From contig NZ_QHKX01000003.1 of the NCBI RefSeq assembly GCF_003194625.1, positions 682,001 to 746,000 of the forward strand: DNA of 64,000 bases, in the 5' to 3' direction. The DNA comes from Nocardioides solisilvae. Lineage in GTDB: Bacteria > Actinomycetota > Actinomycetes > Propionibacteriales > Nocardioidaceae. The position numbers and the translations under genes are program-made. The notes under the pieces are model-generated. The model was not told the DNA's origin. It worked only from the letters and a program-made list of their open reading frames with translations, and ran no database searches. Below, in pieces: positions 45,072 through 54,157 of this stretch (positions within the stretch are counted from its first letter, which is position 1; the number at the start of each line of letters is the position of its first letter).

Positions 45072-45079
45072 GATCGTGG

Positions 45080-45577
45080 TCATCCCGTCGGGACGGGAGA
45101 AGGAGGTACGTCGACCTCCCGGGGCTGCGCGGCCCGCTCGGCGCGCAGCATGGCGATCTCCGCCTCGAAGTCCTCCGCGCTCTCGAACGCGCGGTAGACC
45201 GAGGCGAAGCGCAGGTAGGCGACCTCGTCGAGCTCGCGCAGCGGGGCCAGGATCGCGAGCCCGACCTCGTGGGCCGGCACCTCGGCGACGCCCTCGCTGC
45301 GCAGGGCGTCCTCGACGGCCTGGCCGAGGCAGGCGAGCTGGTCCTCGGAGACCGGGCGCCCCTTGCAGGCCTTGCGGACGCCGTGGATCGCCTTCTCGCG
45401 GGTGAACGGCTCGGTCGCGCCGGAGCGCTTGAGCACGAGGAGCTGCATCTGCTCGACGGTGCTGAACCGCTTGCCGCAGCTCTGGCACGTCCGCCGGCGA
45501 CGGATCTGGCCGCCGTCTTCGGAGACCCGGGAGTCGAGGACCCGGGTGTCGGTGTGCCGGCAGTGCGGGCAGTGCAT
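45080..45577 (-). CDS. nrdR: Transcriptional repressor NrdR
   Basis: The protein has 165 residues. The N-terminal zinc ribbon is CPHC...CQSCGKRF, and the following ATP-cone (about 45-135) has [15 protein letters not shown] and [15 protein letters not shown]. NrdR senses ATP/dATP and represses ribonucleotide reductase genes. The ATG at 45577 follows GGAG by 6 nt; the frame is open further upstream but without a ribosome site. It precedes nrdJ, and a two-box operator lies in its own 382-bp upstream region, indicating autoregulation of nrdRJ. Confidence 0.96.
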   Translation of the reverse strand: MHCPHCRHTDTRVLDSRVSEDGGQIRRRRTCQSCGKRFSTVEQMQLLVLKRSGATEPFTREKAIHGVRKACKGRPVSEDQLACLGQAVEDALRSEGVAEVPAHEVGLAILAPLRELDEVAYLRFASVYRAFESAEDFEAEIAMLRAERAAQPREVDVPPSPVPTG

Positions 45578-45726
45578 GGGGTCTCCTCTCCTGGGTCGTG
45601 GCATGGTCGGACCAGCCGCCGTCGGGGCGCGACTGACAGACCCCTCTCAAGGGGTCAACGCCTGTGGATGAGCGGCTGTTTCCTGTGGATGAATCGGGTT
45701 TCGCTGTGGGCTGGGGAGCGGCCCTT

Positions 45727-45778
45727 GTGAACTACATGTGGAAAACCACAACGGTGTAACTACTAGATGTAGTGGTAA
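45727..45778 (-). promoter_or_regulatory. Pair of NrdR-box-like sites
   Basis: Two sites lie upstream of nrdR. One (about 45731-45742) reads ACTACATGTGGA. The other (45759-45773) reads ACTACTAGATGTAGT. Centres are about 30 bp apart, close to the three-turn spacing known for paired NrdR boxes. The rest of the 45578-45959 gap shows no gene; it also holds the small dyad TGTGG-AAAA-CCACA. Confidence 0.6.
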
Positions 45779-45959
45779 CCGTACGTCGCGTCCCCCAGCC
45801 GCGCAAGCCGATCCGGAGAACTGCTCGAAGTCGTCCGGACCAGTCGGTCACGGTCAGGTAAAGCCGCAGGTCAGAGCCCTCCGTGGCGGCCACCGGCACG
45901 ACGCTGCGGCGTGTCGCGACCGCCGTACCGGGGCTGGCTCGGCCTGACACAATGGCCGG

Positions 45960-46403
45960 GTGGCGACGGGAAAACGGGCGGGTGCGAGGCGTGCGGCCCC
46001 GTCGCGTCCGGCGCCGCCGGTCAATCCCGCGATCCTGGGGCTCGCCGCCGGCATCACGCTCTGCGTGATCGCCTGGGGCTACCTCGTGTACGCCGCCATC
46101 GACTTCGGCGCCGCGGCCCGCGCGGGCAGCGGCGGAGGCTGGGGGATGCTGGCGCTGGCCGCCTTCGGCGCGATGGCCTGCCTCTTCGTCGGACTCATGC
46201 TCGCCTCCCGGCTCACGGCGGCGCTCGGGCTCTCCCGAGAGGCCGCCGCCACGGCGCTCGAGGAGACCGTCGCCGCGCCCGCGGAGCCGCCCGGCGCCTC
46301 CCCCTCCCCCTCCTCCTCGGAGTCGTCACAGCCTCCCCCGTCGCCCACTCCCTCCACCCGGGCCACCCGCCAGCCCGGCGGTCGACGCATCGCGCGCCGC
46401 TAG
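45960..46403 (+). CDS. Small membrane protein, unknown function
   Basis: The protein has 147 residues. A basic N-terminus is followed by two membrane helices (ILGLAAGITLCVIAWGYLVY and WGMLALAAFGAMACLFVGLM) and a Ser/Pro-rich tail that ends in Arg. The GTG start has no ribosome site but an ACACAAT element lies just upstream, so the mRNA may be leaderless. No family recognised. Confidence 0.65.
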   Translation: MATGKRAGARRAAPSRPAPPVNPAILGLAAGITLCVIAWGYLVYAAIDFGAAARAGSGGGWGMLALAAFGAMACLFVGLMLASRLTAALGLSREAAATALEETVAAPAEPPGASPSPSSSESSQPPPSPTPSTRATRQPGGRRIARR

Positions 46404-46460
46404 ATCTGGCCCGAAGAGGCCATGGCGCACCACCCGACTGGTTCAGTTGGCTTGGGACCC

Positions 46461-47279
46461 ATGACCCCCATGAAGAGTCGGGCGACCGCCACGGTCCTCG
46501 CGTCCCTCGTCCTCGTCGGCGGCGGCTACGGCCTCGCCGCCGCCGTCTCCGCCAGCTCGCCCGCCCAGGTGAAGGTCTGCACGACCGTCAAGGACGTCGT
46601 CGTCTCGGCCGCCAAGAAGGGCAAGTGCCCGAAGGGGACCAAGCTGGCGCGGATCTCCACCACCGGCGTCGTCGGAGAGCAGGGCCCCGCTGGTCCGGCG
46701 GGCGCGGCCGGCCCCACCGGAGCGGCCGGCGAGCAGGGTCTGGCAGGCCCCGCCGGCGCCGCGGGCGAGCAGGGTCCGGCAGGCCCCGCCGGCGCCTCGG
46801 GCGAGCAGGGTCCGGCAGGCGCCGCCGGCGCCCCGGGCGAGCAGGGTGTCCCCGGACCACCCGGCGAGAAGGGCGACCCGGGTCTCAAGGGTGACACCGG
46901 CGAGCCCGGACCCGCAGGACCGCAAGGACTCCAGGGCGAGCGTGGCCCCTCCGGCCCCACCGGGCCCGCCGGGCCGCCCGGGCCCCCCGGTCCGGGAGCC
47001 AACCTGCTCGGCGAGGGCACGGGATGGGCTCAGAGCGGTCGGGGGTCTGACTGCGTCATGGGCACGGTGATGCTCACCGCCGGTGCCCGCGGAGACGGCG
47101 TCCCGGCCAAGGGGCAGATCCTCTCGATCGCGCAGAACACCGCCCTGTTCAGCCTGCTCGGTACGACTCACGGTGGCGACGGGAGGACGACGTTCGCCCT
47201 TCCGGACCTCCAGGCGGCCGCCCCCCACGGCACGACCTACACGATCTGCACGGAGGGGATCTACCCCGCGTCGAGCTGA
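46461..47279 (+). CDS. Collagen-like protein with a C-terminal phage tail collagen domain
   Basis: The protein has 272 residues. An N-terminal hydrophobic signal or anchor ([20 protein letters not shown]) is followed by a short domain ([17 protein letters not shown]). About 35 Gly-X-Y triplets in several near-identical blocks follow ([21 protein letters not shown]). The last about 85 residues match the tail-collagen domain of tail fibres and microcystin-dependent proteins ([20 protein letters not shown] then [15 protein letters not shown]). It may be a surface fibre. ATG 46461 is my choice; 46470 is also possible. A broken relative lies at 23364-24117. Confidence 0.8.
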   Translation: MTPMKSRATATVLASLVLVGGGYGLAAAVSASSPAQVKVCTTVKDVVVSAAKKGKCPKGTKLARISTTGVVGEQGPAGPAGAAGPTGAAGEQGLAGPAGAAGEQGPAGPAGASGEQGPAGAAGAPGEQGVPGPPGEKGDPGLKGDTGEPGPAGPQGLQGERGPSGPTGPAGPPGPPGPGANLLGEGTGWAQSGRGSDCVMGTVMLTAGARGDGVPAKGQILSIAQNTALFSLLGTTHGGDGRTTFALPDLQAAAPHGTTYTICTEGIYPASS

Positions 47280-47330
47280 TCACGACATGGCCCGAGGAGC
47301 CTTGGCACGAAAGACGCCCCCCTCATGAGT

Positions 47331-47362
47331 GAGAGGCAGGGCCCGCACGGGCCCTGCCTCTC
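47331..47362 (+). terminator. Intrinsic terminator of the collagen-like gene
   Basis: Perfect 15-bp arms GAGAGGCAGGGCCCG and CGGGCCCTGCCTCTC with a 2-nt gap, followed by TTCTTCCCC. This is the best intrinsic terminator in the window. Confidence 0.85.
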
Positions 47363-47371
47363 TTCTTCCCC

Positions 47372-47451
47372 ATCCGCCGACCGGGGTCGAGTCGACCGGC
47401 GGACATCTATTCAGTTGTGATCCGCCGGCCGGGGTCGAGTCGACCGGCGGA
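47372..47451. repeat. Two 32-bp direct repeats with internal dyad
   Basis: Copies at 47372-47403 and 47420-47451 differ at one base, with a 16-bp spacer. Each begins ATCCGCCG and ends CCGGCGGA, and contains the near-palindrome GGTCGAGTCGACC. They lie between the terminator at 47331 and the convergent LysM gene. Confidence 0.75.
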
Positions 47452-47513
47452 GTCTTGGGGGATCGCGTCGCTGGCAACCACGTCGGGCCAGCGTCGGGCG
47501 GACCCGGGATGCC

Positions 47514-47921
47514 TCACTCGGCGAGCGGGACCCGCAGCTTCTGCCCGAGCTCCACCACGCTGGAGTCCAAGGCGTTGAGACGCTCGATCTCCGACATCAC
47601 CGCGCGGACGTCACCGTCCTCGGCGATCGCAGCGGCGATGCCCCAGAGCGTGTCCCCCTCCTGCACCATCACGATCTCGGTGGGAGCCGGGGTGCCCGAC
47701 TCCTGCGTGGCGAAGGAACCGCCCCCCAGGAAGATGCCCGCGACCAGCACGAAGAGCAGGGCGACGGCGAGGACGACGACACGACCGCGCCGCGTCAGGC
47801 GCACGCTTCCCCGGGGCGCACCCGTCACCTCACGCCGCGCCGGGGCGGGACGGAGCTCGTGCACCGTGGCGATGCGCCGGGTGTCGAAGTCGTGCGGGGG
47901 GTTGAGGGTCATCGTGCTCAT
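47514..47921 (-). CDS. LysM-domain membrane protein, probable SOS-induced cell-division inhibitor
   Basis: The protein has 135 residues. A cytoplasmic N-terminus is followed by one membrane helix (VVVLAVALLFVLVAGIFLGG, about 48-67) and an external LysM domain (about 83-133, MVQEGDTLWGIAAAIAEDGD, then LNALDSSVVELGQKLRVP). Size and layout match the DivS/ChiZ/YneA-like proteins, which pause division during SOS. Two LexA boxes lie upstream, and lexA lies about 2.6 kb away. The start follows AGGAGG by 5 nt. Confidence 0.82.
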   Translation of the reverse strand: MSTMTLNPPHDFDTRRIATVHELRPAPARREVTGAPRGSVRLTRRGRVVVLAVALLFVLVAGIFLGGGSFATQESGTPAPTEIVMVQEGDTLWGIAAAIAEDGDVRAVMSEIERLNALDSSVVELGQKLRVPLAE

Positions 47922-48041
47922 CGGGACCTCCTGGGGAAGTGGCGGTCAGCCTGTTGGTCTCTGTCGACCTGATGTCTAGTCGCGACCTCCGACAGTTCTG
48001 ATCGGCCACTGGCCGGGCGGGGTCTCGATCAGACGTTCGAT

Positions 48042-48107
48042 CGAACACATGTGCGACGTTAGAGCAGGTGTTCGAACGAATCAAGGACCTGAGCGAACAA
48101 ATGTTCG
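48042..48107. promoter_or_regulatory. LexA boxes between the LysM and DUF6318-like genes
   Basis: CGAACAAATGTTCG (48094-48107) is a perfect actinobacterial LexA box. CGAACACATGTGCG (48042-48055) has one mismatch. A further TTCGAA dyad lies between them. The boxes are 121-186 bp before the LysM start and 116-181 bp before the rightward lipoprotein start. The rest of this 301-bp gap holds no gene. Confidence 0.75.
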
Positions 48108-48222
48108 AGCGCGTGTCGCGGCACCCCCTTCCTGTGGACGACCACTGCCGCCCACCTCCCGGACCCCTAGGGTTTCCGGCAGCGGCGTGGAGGGACGCCG
48201 CCCGACTCGGGGGGTCGTGTCT

Positions 48223-48795
48223 GTGAGGACACCGCACACATCTCTGGCGACCGCGCTGGTCGCCGTCTCGTTGGCCGTCTCACTGACCGGCTGCTCGGCC
48301 GACGCCGAGCCGGAGGTGAGGATCGCCGACCCGTCGCCGAGCGCGTCGGCCGGTGTGCCCCCCATGGAGGCTCCGACCTTGCCGGCGGACGTGGAAGGCA
48401 CAGGACCGCGGGCCGCCGAGGCGTTCGTCCGCCACTACGTCGATCTCATCAACTACTCCTTTGACACCCTCGACACAGGTCCACTCCGCGACGTCGCGCA
48501 TCGTCTCTGTCTCTCCTGCGACGGGGGCGCGGACTTCGTGGACCGGGTCCGCAAGAAGGGCGGCACCCTCGAGGGAGGCCACTATTCGGATCTGCGCTTG
48601 TCCGCCGATCAGCTCGCAGGGCCCCCGGGCTACGACACCCGGGTCAGAGCTCGCATGAGGTCGAGTGTCCAGCAGGTCGACGGCACCGGCACGAACTGGG
48701 ACGGAAGCGTCCCCGGAGGTCCCGTCGTGATGATCTTCGACGTCGTCAACGAACGTGGCACCTGGATGATGCTCGACTGGTGGACCTCCTCGTGA
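48223..48795 (+). CDS. DUF6318-like lipoprotein
   Basis: The protein has 190 residues from GTG 48223 (GGGGGG 8 nt upstream). The lipobox is SLTGC (Cys about 23). The domain AEAFVRHYVDLINYSFDTLD and RLCLSCDGGADFVDRVRKKG fits DUF6318, which has a conserved CxxC. Function unknown. It shares the LexA-box region with the divergent LysM gene, so SOS control is possible. The next gene overlaps it as GTGA. Confidence 0.7.
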   Translation: MRTPHTSLATALVAVSLAVSLTGCSADAEPEVRIADPSPSASAGVPPMEAPTLPADVEGTGPRAAEAFVRHYVDLINYSFDTLDTGPLRDVAHRLCLSCDGGADFVDRVRKKGGTLEGGHYSDLRLSADQLAGPPGYDTRVRARMRSSVQQVDGTGTNWDGSVPGGPVVMIFDVVNERGTWMMLDWWTSS

Positions 48796-49514
48796 GGGCG
48801 CACTTCAGGCTGGCCGCAGCGCTATGCCTCCTGCTGGGGGGAGTCGCACTGTCGGGAGCGGCCCACGCGGGGAGCGAGGACCCCCGGATCGACACCAGGT
48901 CCACGTCTGGCGGGTTCGGTACGGCGACCCTGTGCCGGAGGGAGGAGGTCTGCCCAGACGGCTCCCTCAAGATGCTCGTGCGTGAATGGGATGCGGAGGG
49001 CGAGATCCTCCGCCAGTGGATCGCCGCCTGCGGCACGGAGCCGCCGGGCGAGCCGCGCACACCTGGCCCGGGCGAGGCGGCACAGGCGTTCCGCGAGATC
49101 CCGCTCCCGGCCTCCGAGGTGGTCGTGCAGCCGCCGGGCGGCGAGACGCTGGTCGACCTGGACACCGTCTACTCGACCCCGTCCACCGCCTTCAACCGGA
49201 CCGTCACGATCCTGGGACGCCAGGTGACGCTCCACGTCTCCCCGTCCTCCTTCACCTGGCGGCACGGCGACGGCACGACGCAGACGACGACCCACCCGGG
49301 CCAGGTGTGGTCGCGGACGGCACCGGCGGACGCCTTGGTCCGGCACGTCTACACCCGGGCAGCGGCCGACCTCCGGGTCTCCGTCGACACCACCTGGACC
49401 GCGACGTGGGACCTCGACGGGGTCTCCCAGGGCACCGTGCCGGGGTCGGTCACCCGCAGCGGTCCCCCCGCCCGGCTCACGGTCCTGGAGGCCAGACCGG
49501 TGCTCGTCCCCTGA
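48792..49514 (+). CDS. Secreted protein, unknown function
   Basis: The protein has 240 residues with GTG start in the GTGA overlap with the preceding stop. Signal peptide LAAALCLLLGGVALSGAAHA. The mature domain is beta-rich (VTILGRQVTLHVSPSSFTWR, VRHVYTRAAADLRVSVDTTW, ATWDLDGVSQ) in the style of PKD-like modules. DUF6318 lipoproteins and this type of secreted partner commonly lie together in Nocardioides-like genomes (recollection, not searched). No enzymatic motif. Confidence 0.68.
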   Translation: MRAHFRLAAALCLLLGGVALSGAAHAGSEDPRIDTRSTSGGFGTATLCRREEVCPDGSLKMLVREWDAEGEILRQWIAACGTEPPGEPRTPGPGEAAQAFREIPLPASEVVVQPPGGETLVDLDTVYSTPSTAFNRTVTILGRQVTLHVSPSSFTWRHGDGTTQTTTHPGQVWSRTAPADALVRHVYTRAAADLRVSVDTTWTATWDLDGVSQGTVPGSVTRSGPPARLTVLEARPVLVP

Positions 49515-49612
49515 CGCGTGCCACGGCCGACGGGCCCGTGCGCCCGATCACAAGGATTTGTCATCAGTCTTAGGCATGCGGGGGCGATTCCCGCCGCAAT
49601 AGCGTGACGGCT

Positions 49613-50407
49613 ATGCGTGATCTCCTGACGACTCCCGTGGAGACCATCGAGGCCGACTTCGAGGCGCTCCAGGTCACCATGGCGAAGTCCCCGGTCTTCC
49701 AGACCAGCGACGAGCCCGACGCGACCGTCTACTGGTCGCACCTCCCGCTCGCCGTCTGCAACGTGATCGCCAACGCCCGGATCGCCTCGGTCGACGTCGC
49801 CCAGCGCGTCCCCGAGCTGCTCGCCCCCTACCTGGAGCGCGGGCTCCCCTTCCAGTGGCTGACCACCCCCGCCACGACGACGCCGGCCCTCGAGGCGGCG
49901 CTCGCCCAGGCCGGGCTCGTGGCCCACGAGGCCGCCGCCATGCACGTCCAGCTCGACCAGCCCATCGATCCCGAGACGCCCGACGACGTCTTCGTCGACG
50001 TCGCCTGGCCCGACCACACCGAGCCGGTCGCCTCGACCATCTTCGCCGGGCTGGGGCTGTCGGTCGCGACCAGCGCGGAGCACATGGACTTCCTCGACAC
50101 GATGGACCCCGCCGACCACCAGTTCTTCATCGCCCGCAGCTCCTTCACCGGCGACCCGCAGGGCGCCAGCACCGCCCACCGCCGCGGCAGCAGCGTGATG
50201 TTCGGCAACATCGTCACGCTCCCGGGCGCCCGCGGGCACGGCATCGACCGGGCGCTCACCGGCACGATGATGAACCGCGCCCGCGAGACCGGCGCCACCA
50301 CCGCCACGGCGATCTCCACCGAGGAGACCTACGCCGCGCTGGTCGACCTCGGCTTCCGCACGGGCTTCAACCTGGTCAGCTGGCACTGGGCGCCGCCGCC
50401 GGCCTGA
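49613..50407 (+). CDS. GNAT-family N-acetyltransferase
   Basis: The protein has 264 residues. The acetyl-CoA loop is [11 protein letters not shown] (about 205-215), preceded by NIVTLPG, followed by [16 protein letters not shown], which matches the late GNAT strand and helix. The N-terminal half is an extra domain without clear motifs. Substrate unknown. An upstream GTG at 49604 would add three residues. It precedes lexA but is separated by the LexA box and promoter. Confidence 0.78.
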   Translation: MRDLLTTPVETIEADFEALQVTMAKSPVFQTSDEPDATVYWSHLPLAVCNVIANARIASVDVAQRVPELLAPYLERGLPFQWLTTPATTTPALEAALAQAGLVAHEAAAMHVQLDQPIDPETPDDVFVDVAWPDHTEPVASTIFAGLGLSVATSAEHMDFLDTMDPADHQFFIARSSFTGDPQGASTAHRRGSSVMFGNIVTLPGARGHGIDRALTGTMMNRARETGATTATAISTEETYAALVDLGFRTGFNLVSWHWAPPPA

Positions 50408-50444
50408 GCCGCGCCGTGGGCGCCGTCGCCGCGACACGCCCGTT

Positions 50445-50458
50445 CGAACACCTGTTTG
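50445..50458. promoter_or_regulatory. LexA box of lexA
   Basis: CGAACACCTGTTTG matches CGAAC-N4-GTTYG, inside the wider dyad TTCGAACACCTGTTTGAA. It lies 66 bp before the lexA start and fits autoregulation. Confidence 0.8.
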
Positions 50459-50523
50459 AACTCCACCCCCGGGGCCCACTACGGTGGGGACGTCGAAGTC
50501 CGCACCACCCCAGGAGGCACCGC

Positions 50524-51252
50524 ATGGCCAACACGCGCGAGACGAGCGGCAAGGTCGTGCCGATGCCCGACGGTCCCCCCGACGCGACCGGCCTCACGCC
50601 TCGGCAGCAGCGGATCCTCTCCACCATCAAGGACTCGTTCGAGCAGCGCGGCTACCCGCCGAGCATGCGGGAGATCGGCCGAGAGGTCGGCCTGACCAGC
50701 TCCAGCAGCGTGGCCCACCAGCTCAAGGTGCTCGAGGAGAAGGGCTACCTCAAGCGCGACCCCAACCGGCCCCGCGCCCTCGAGGTCTTCCTGCCCGAGG
50801 TGATGGCCGCCCGGCGCGCGATGAGCAGCGCCGACGAGTCCACCTTCGACCCCACCGACGTGGGCGACGCGGCCCCCGCGGCCCAGTACGTGCCGGTCGT
50901 CGGCCGGATCGCGGCCGGCGGCCCGATCCTGGCCGAGGAGCGCGTCGAGGACGTCTTTCCGCTCCCCAAGCAGCTGGTCGGCGACGGCACCCTCTTCCTG
51001 CTCGAGGTCTCGGGCGACTCGATGATCGACGCCGCGATCTGCAACGGCGACTACGTCGTCATCCGGCAGCAGCCCGACGCCTCGAACGGCGAGATCGTGG
51101 CAGCGATGATCGACGGCGAGGCGACGGTCAAGACCTTCCAGCGCAAGGACGGCAAGGTCTGGCTGCTCCCCCACAACGACGCCTACGAGCCGATCGACGG
51201 CACGCACGCCACGATCCTCGGCAAGGTCACTGCGGTCCTGCGCCGCATGTGA
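50524..51252 (+). CDS. lexA: SOS repressor LexA
   Basis: The protein has 242 residues. The winged HTH is at about 25-90 ([20 protein letters not shown]). The cleavage site is Ala-Gly in GRIAAGGPI. The catalytic Ser is in GDSMIDAAI, and the catalytic Lys in ATVKTFQR. RecA-stimulated self-cleavage de-represses repair genes. AGGAGG precedes the ATG by 6 nt. It has its own LexA box upstream. Confidence 0.98.
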   Translation: MANTRETSGKVVPMPDGPPDATGLTPRQQRILSTIKDSFEQRGYPPSMREIGREVGLTSSSSVAHQLKVLEEKGYLKRDPNRPRALEVFLPEVMAARRAMSSADESTFDPTDVGDAAPAAQYVPVVGRIAAGGPILAEERVEDVFPLPKQLVGDGTLFLLEVSGDSMIDAAICNGDYVVIRQQPDASNGEIVAAMIDGEATVKTFQRKDGKVWLLPHNDAYEPIDGTHATILGKVTAVLRRM

Positions 51253-51302
51253 GCGGCCGGCGACCGGCGTCCGACCGCGAGCGGTCTGTAGACTCGCGGC
51301 CG

Positions 51303-52052
51303 ATGCGCCGGTCCCGAGAGTCCCCGTCCCCGCGGACCGCGGCGACCGCCGAGACCCTCTTCCCCGAGGGCTTCCGCACCCGCGAGGGCGACCGGTTCAA
51401 GCTGACCGTCGAGGCCCAGGAGACCCTGGGCCTCCTGGCCGAGCAGGCGTCCGCCGGCGGATGGGTCTCCCCGCTCGGCTACAACCTCACGGTCAGCCAC
51501 AGCCACCGTTTCGTCTGGTACAGGGTGGCCAAGGTCGCCACCCGGACGATCCGGCACCACTTCGCCAGCCATGGCGTCTCCCTCGACGCCGACCACGCGA
51601 TGCGGGTCCGCTACCCGACGGCCGCCTTCTCCGACTACCTCAAGTTCGCCTTCGTCCGTGACCCGCTGGAGCGGTTCGTCAGCGCGTGGCAGGACAAGGT
51701 CGTCAACATGAACTACTTCAAGTTCGACGAGACCACCCACGCCCGGATGCAGGTGGTCGAGGAGTTCGCGCGCTGGACCGCCGAGCACGACCTCGGCCGG
51801 GTGCCGGGCACCGACCAGCACCTCGCGCTGCAGAGCCGGTTGATCGACCTCAGCTCCGTCGACTTCGTCGGCCGCCTCGAGAGCTTCGACCGCGACTTCG
51901 CCGAGGTGTGCGACCGCGTGGGTGCCCCCGCCGTCCCGACCCGCCCCCAGAACCAGACCGCTCCCGGCGGCCGGCGGGACGACGTCTCCGACGAGCTCCG
52001 CGAGCTGGTGGCGGGGATGTACCGCCGGGACTACCAGATCTTCGGCTACTGA
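51303..52052 (+). CDS. Sulfotransferase family 2 protein
   Basis: The protein has 249 residues. The PAPS-binding 5'-phosphosulfate loop is RVAKVATRTIRHHF (catalytic Lys), and the 3'-phosphate motif is FAFVRDPLERFVSAW. VDFVGRLESFDRDF is the later conserved strand. It transfers sulfate from PAPS to an unknown acceptor, perhaps a glycan or lipid. There is no signal peptide. TAGACT about 10 bp before the ATG suggests a near-leaderless promoter. No PAPS-synthesis gene is nearby. Confidence 0.8.
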   Translation: MRRSRESPSPRTAATAETLFPEGFRTREGDRFKLTVEAQETLGLLAEQASAGGWVSPLGYNLTVSHSHRFVWYRVAKVATRTIRHHFASHGVSLDADHAMRVRYPTAAFSDYLKFAFVRDPLERFVSAWQDKVVNMNYFKFDETTHARMQVVEEFARWTAEHDLGRVPGTDQHLALQSRLIDLSSVDFVGRLESFDRDFAEVCDRVGAPAVPTRPQNQTAPGGRRDDVSDELRELVAGMYRRDYQIFGY

Positions 52053-52063
52053 CCCGGGGCGGG

Positions 52064-54082
52064 TCAGGCCCCGTCCTCGCCCGCCGCGGCCGCCAGCCGG
52101 GCCAGCGCCTTGCGCACCACCTGCGGGTCGTGGGTCGTCCACATCGGCGGCAGGCTCGCCTTGAGGAACCCGCCGTACCGCGCCGTGGCCAGCCGCGGGT
52201 CGAGCACCGCCACGACACCGCGGTCGGAGGTGGTCCGGATCAGCCGGCCCGCTCCTTGGGCGAGCAGCAGCGCCGCGTGGGTGGCCGCCACCTGCATGAA
52301 GCCGTTGCCGCCCGCGCGGTCGGCCGCCCGCTGTCGCGCCGACATCAGCGGGTCGTCGGGCCGCGGGAACGGGATCCGGTCGATGAGCACCAGCTGGCAC
52401 GTCTCCCCGGGCACGTCGAGCCCCTGCCACAGGCTCAGGGTGCCGAAGAGGCAGGTGTGCGGGTCGGCGACGAACTGCTTGGCCAGCTCGGGCAGCTGCG
52501 CCTCACCCTGGGCCAGGGTGGTGAGGTGGGGCAGGCGCTCGCGGACCACCTCGGCAGCGGCCTCCGCGGCCCGCCGCGACGAGAAGAGCCCGAGCGCCCG
52601 CCCGTCGGCGGCGTCCACCAGCTCCACGATCTCGTCGAGCTGGGCCTGGCCCAGCCCGTCGCGCCCCGGCGGCGGCAGGTGGCGGGCCAGGTAGAGGATC
52701 CCCTGGCGCCCGTAGTCGAACGGCGAGCCCACGTCGAGCCCGCGCCACGGCAGCGCCCCCTCGGCCGTCACGGCGGGCGCGCCGGTGTCGATCCGCTCCG
52801 ACGGCTTGAGCCCCAGGCTCCCGGCGACCGCGCTGAAGTCGCCGCCGAGCATCAGCGTCGCCGAGGTGAAGACCACGGTCTTGTCGGTGAGCAGCCGCTC
52901 CCGCATCTGGGCCCAGACCTGCAGCGGGGCGACGGCGAGCCGGGCCGGCATCCGCTCGCGCGCCTCGTTGACCCAGAGCACGTCGGCGTCGCTGCCGGCC
53001 GCCATCCGCTCCGCGGTGACGAAGACCTCCTGGGCGAGGCCCTTCGCCTGGGTCCGCGCCGCGTCGGCATCCCCGCCCTTCTCCTCCTTGCCGAAGGCCG
53101 AGACCACCGAGCGGGCGGCGTCGCGGACCAGGACCAGCGCGTCGCCCAGCTGCTCCCCCACCTGGTCGATCCGGCCGCCGGGCGTCATGGCGAGCGCGTC
53201 GGCGAGCGCGTCGGCGGCGTCGGCGAGGTCGTCGGCCGGGTTGGACGCGCCGGTCGACTCGGTGACGTGCCGCTGGGCGCGCCGGGAGGCCCGCTCCACG
53301 TCGGCCACCGAGAGCTCGTCGGTGGCGGCCTGGGTCACCCGCGCCGCCAGCTCGTGGGCCTCGTCGATCACGACCACGTCGTAGTCGGGGATCATCGGGA
53401 CCCCCTCGACCGCGTCGATCGCGAGCAGCGAGTGGTTGGTGACGATCAGGTGCGACTGGTGGGCCTTCTCCTTGGCCCGCTCGGCGAAGCACTCCTCCGC
53501 GAAGGCGCAGCGAGCAGCGCCCAGGCACTCGCGGTGGTTGACGCTGACCTGCCGCCACGTGCGGTCGGTGTGGCGCGGGGCGTTGTCCCGCTCGCCTGTG
53601 CCGCCCGACTCGGCCTGCGCCTCGGCCCAGCTGCGCAGCTCGAGCACCTCCGACCCCATCGAGCCGGCCGGCACGTCGACCAGGACGCCCTGGTCGTCGG
53701 GCACCCCCTCGCGGACGCGGTGCAGGCACGCGTAGTTGGAGCGCCCCTTCAGGACGGCGTACGACGTGTCGAGCCGGTCGCCGACCGCCTCGACGAGCCG
53801 CGGGATGTCGCGCTCGACCAGCTGGTGCTGCAGGGCCAGCGTGGCCGTGGCCACCACCACGCGCTCGCGGTGGAGCAGGCTGGGCACGAGGTAGGCCAGC
53901 GACTTGCCCGTGCCGGTGCCGGCCTGGACGAGCAGGTGCTCGCCGTCGGTCATCGCCCGGGCGACCGCCTCGGCCATCTGCACCTGGCCGGGTCGCTCCT
54001 GGCCGCCCAGCGCCCCCACGGCTCCGGCCAGGACCTCGGTCACCGAGGCGGTGGCGGCGGGGGCGACGTCGGTCTCAGGCAC
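52064..54082 (-). CDS. dinG: DinG/XPD-like ATP-dependent DNA helicase
   Basis: The protein has 672 residues. Walker A is QAGTGTGKSLAYLVPSLL (about 55), the DEAH box is VVIDEAHELA, and motif V/VI is FGTLSLWQGLDVPGETCQL and LLAQGAGRLIRT. Four Cys suitable for an iron-sulfur cluster are visible in YACLHRV, ECLGAARC and EEC. The family unwinds D-loops, R-loops and G4 and is often SOS-induced. No LexA box was seen directly upstream here. Start GTG 54082. Confidence 0.88.
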   Translation of the reverse strand: MPETDVAPAATASVTEVLAGAVGALGGQERPGQVQMAEAVARAMTDGEHLLVQAGTGTGKSLAYLVPSLLHRERVVVATATLALQHQLVERDIPRLVEAVGDRLDTSYAVLKGRSNYACLHRVREGVPDDQGVLVDVPAGSMGSEVLELRSWAEAQAESGGTGERDNAPRHTDRTWRQVSVNHRECLGAARCAFAEECFAERAKEKAHQSHLIVTNHSLLAIDAVEGVPMIPDYDVVVIDEAHELAARVTQAATDELSVADVERASRRAQRHVTESTGASNPADDLADAADALADALAMTPGGRIDQVGEQLGDALVLVRDAARSVVSAFGKEEKGGDADAARTQAKGLAQEVFVTAERMAAGSDADVLWVNEARERMPARLAVAPLQVWAQMRERLLTDKTVVFTSATLMLGGDFSAVAGSLGLKPSERIDTGAPAVTAEGALPWRGLDVGSPFDYGRQGILYLARHLPPPGRDGLGQAQLDEIVELVDAADGRALGLFSSRRAAEAAAEVVRERLPHLTTLAQGEAQLPELAKQFVADPHTCLFGTLSLWQGLDVPGETCQLVLIDRIPFPRPDDPLMSARQRAADRAGGNGFMQVAATHAALLLAQGAGRLIRTTSDRGVVAVLDPRLATARYGGFLKASLPPMWTTHDPQVVRKALARLAAAAGEDGA

Positions 54083-54157
54083 TCGAGAACCCTAAGCCCG
54101 ACCGCCGACAGCGGCCGAGTCGTCCTCGTCGCGACCCGTCGACCACGCCCGCGACGG

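Noticed and set aside
44895..45079. Cobalamin riboswitch before nrdJ
   Set aside because: Expected for a B12 enzyme in some genomes, but no B12-box or matching stems were seen.
42132..45197. Plus-strand frame of about 1020 codons opposite nrdJ
   Set aside because: Shadow of nrdJ and nrdR.
47372..47451. CRISPR-like repeat-spacer layout
   Set aside because: Only two repeats, a 16-bp spacer and no cas genes.
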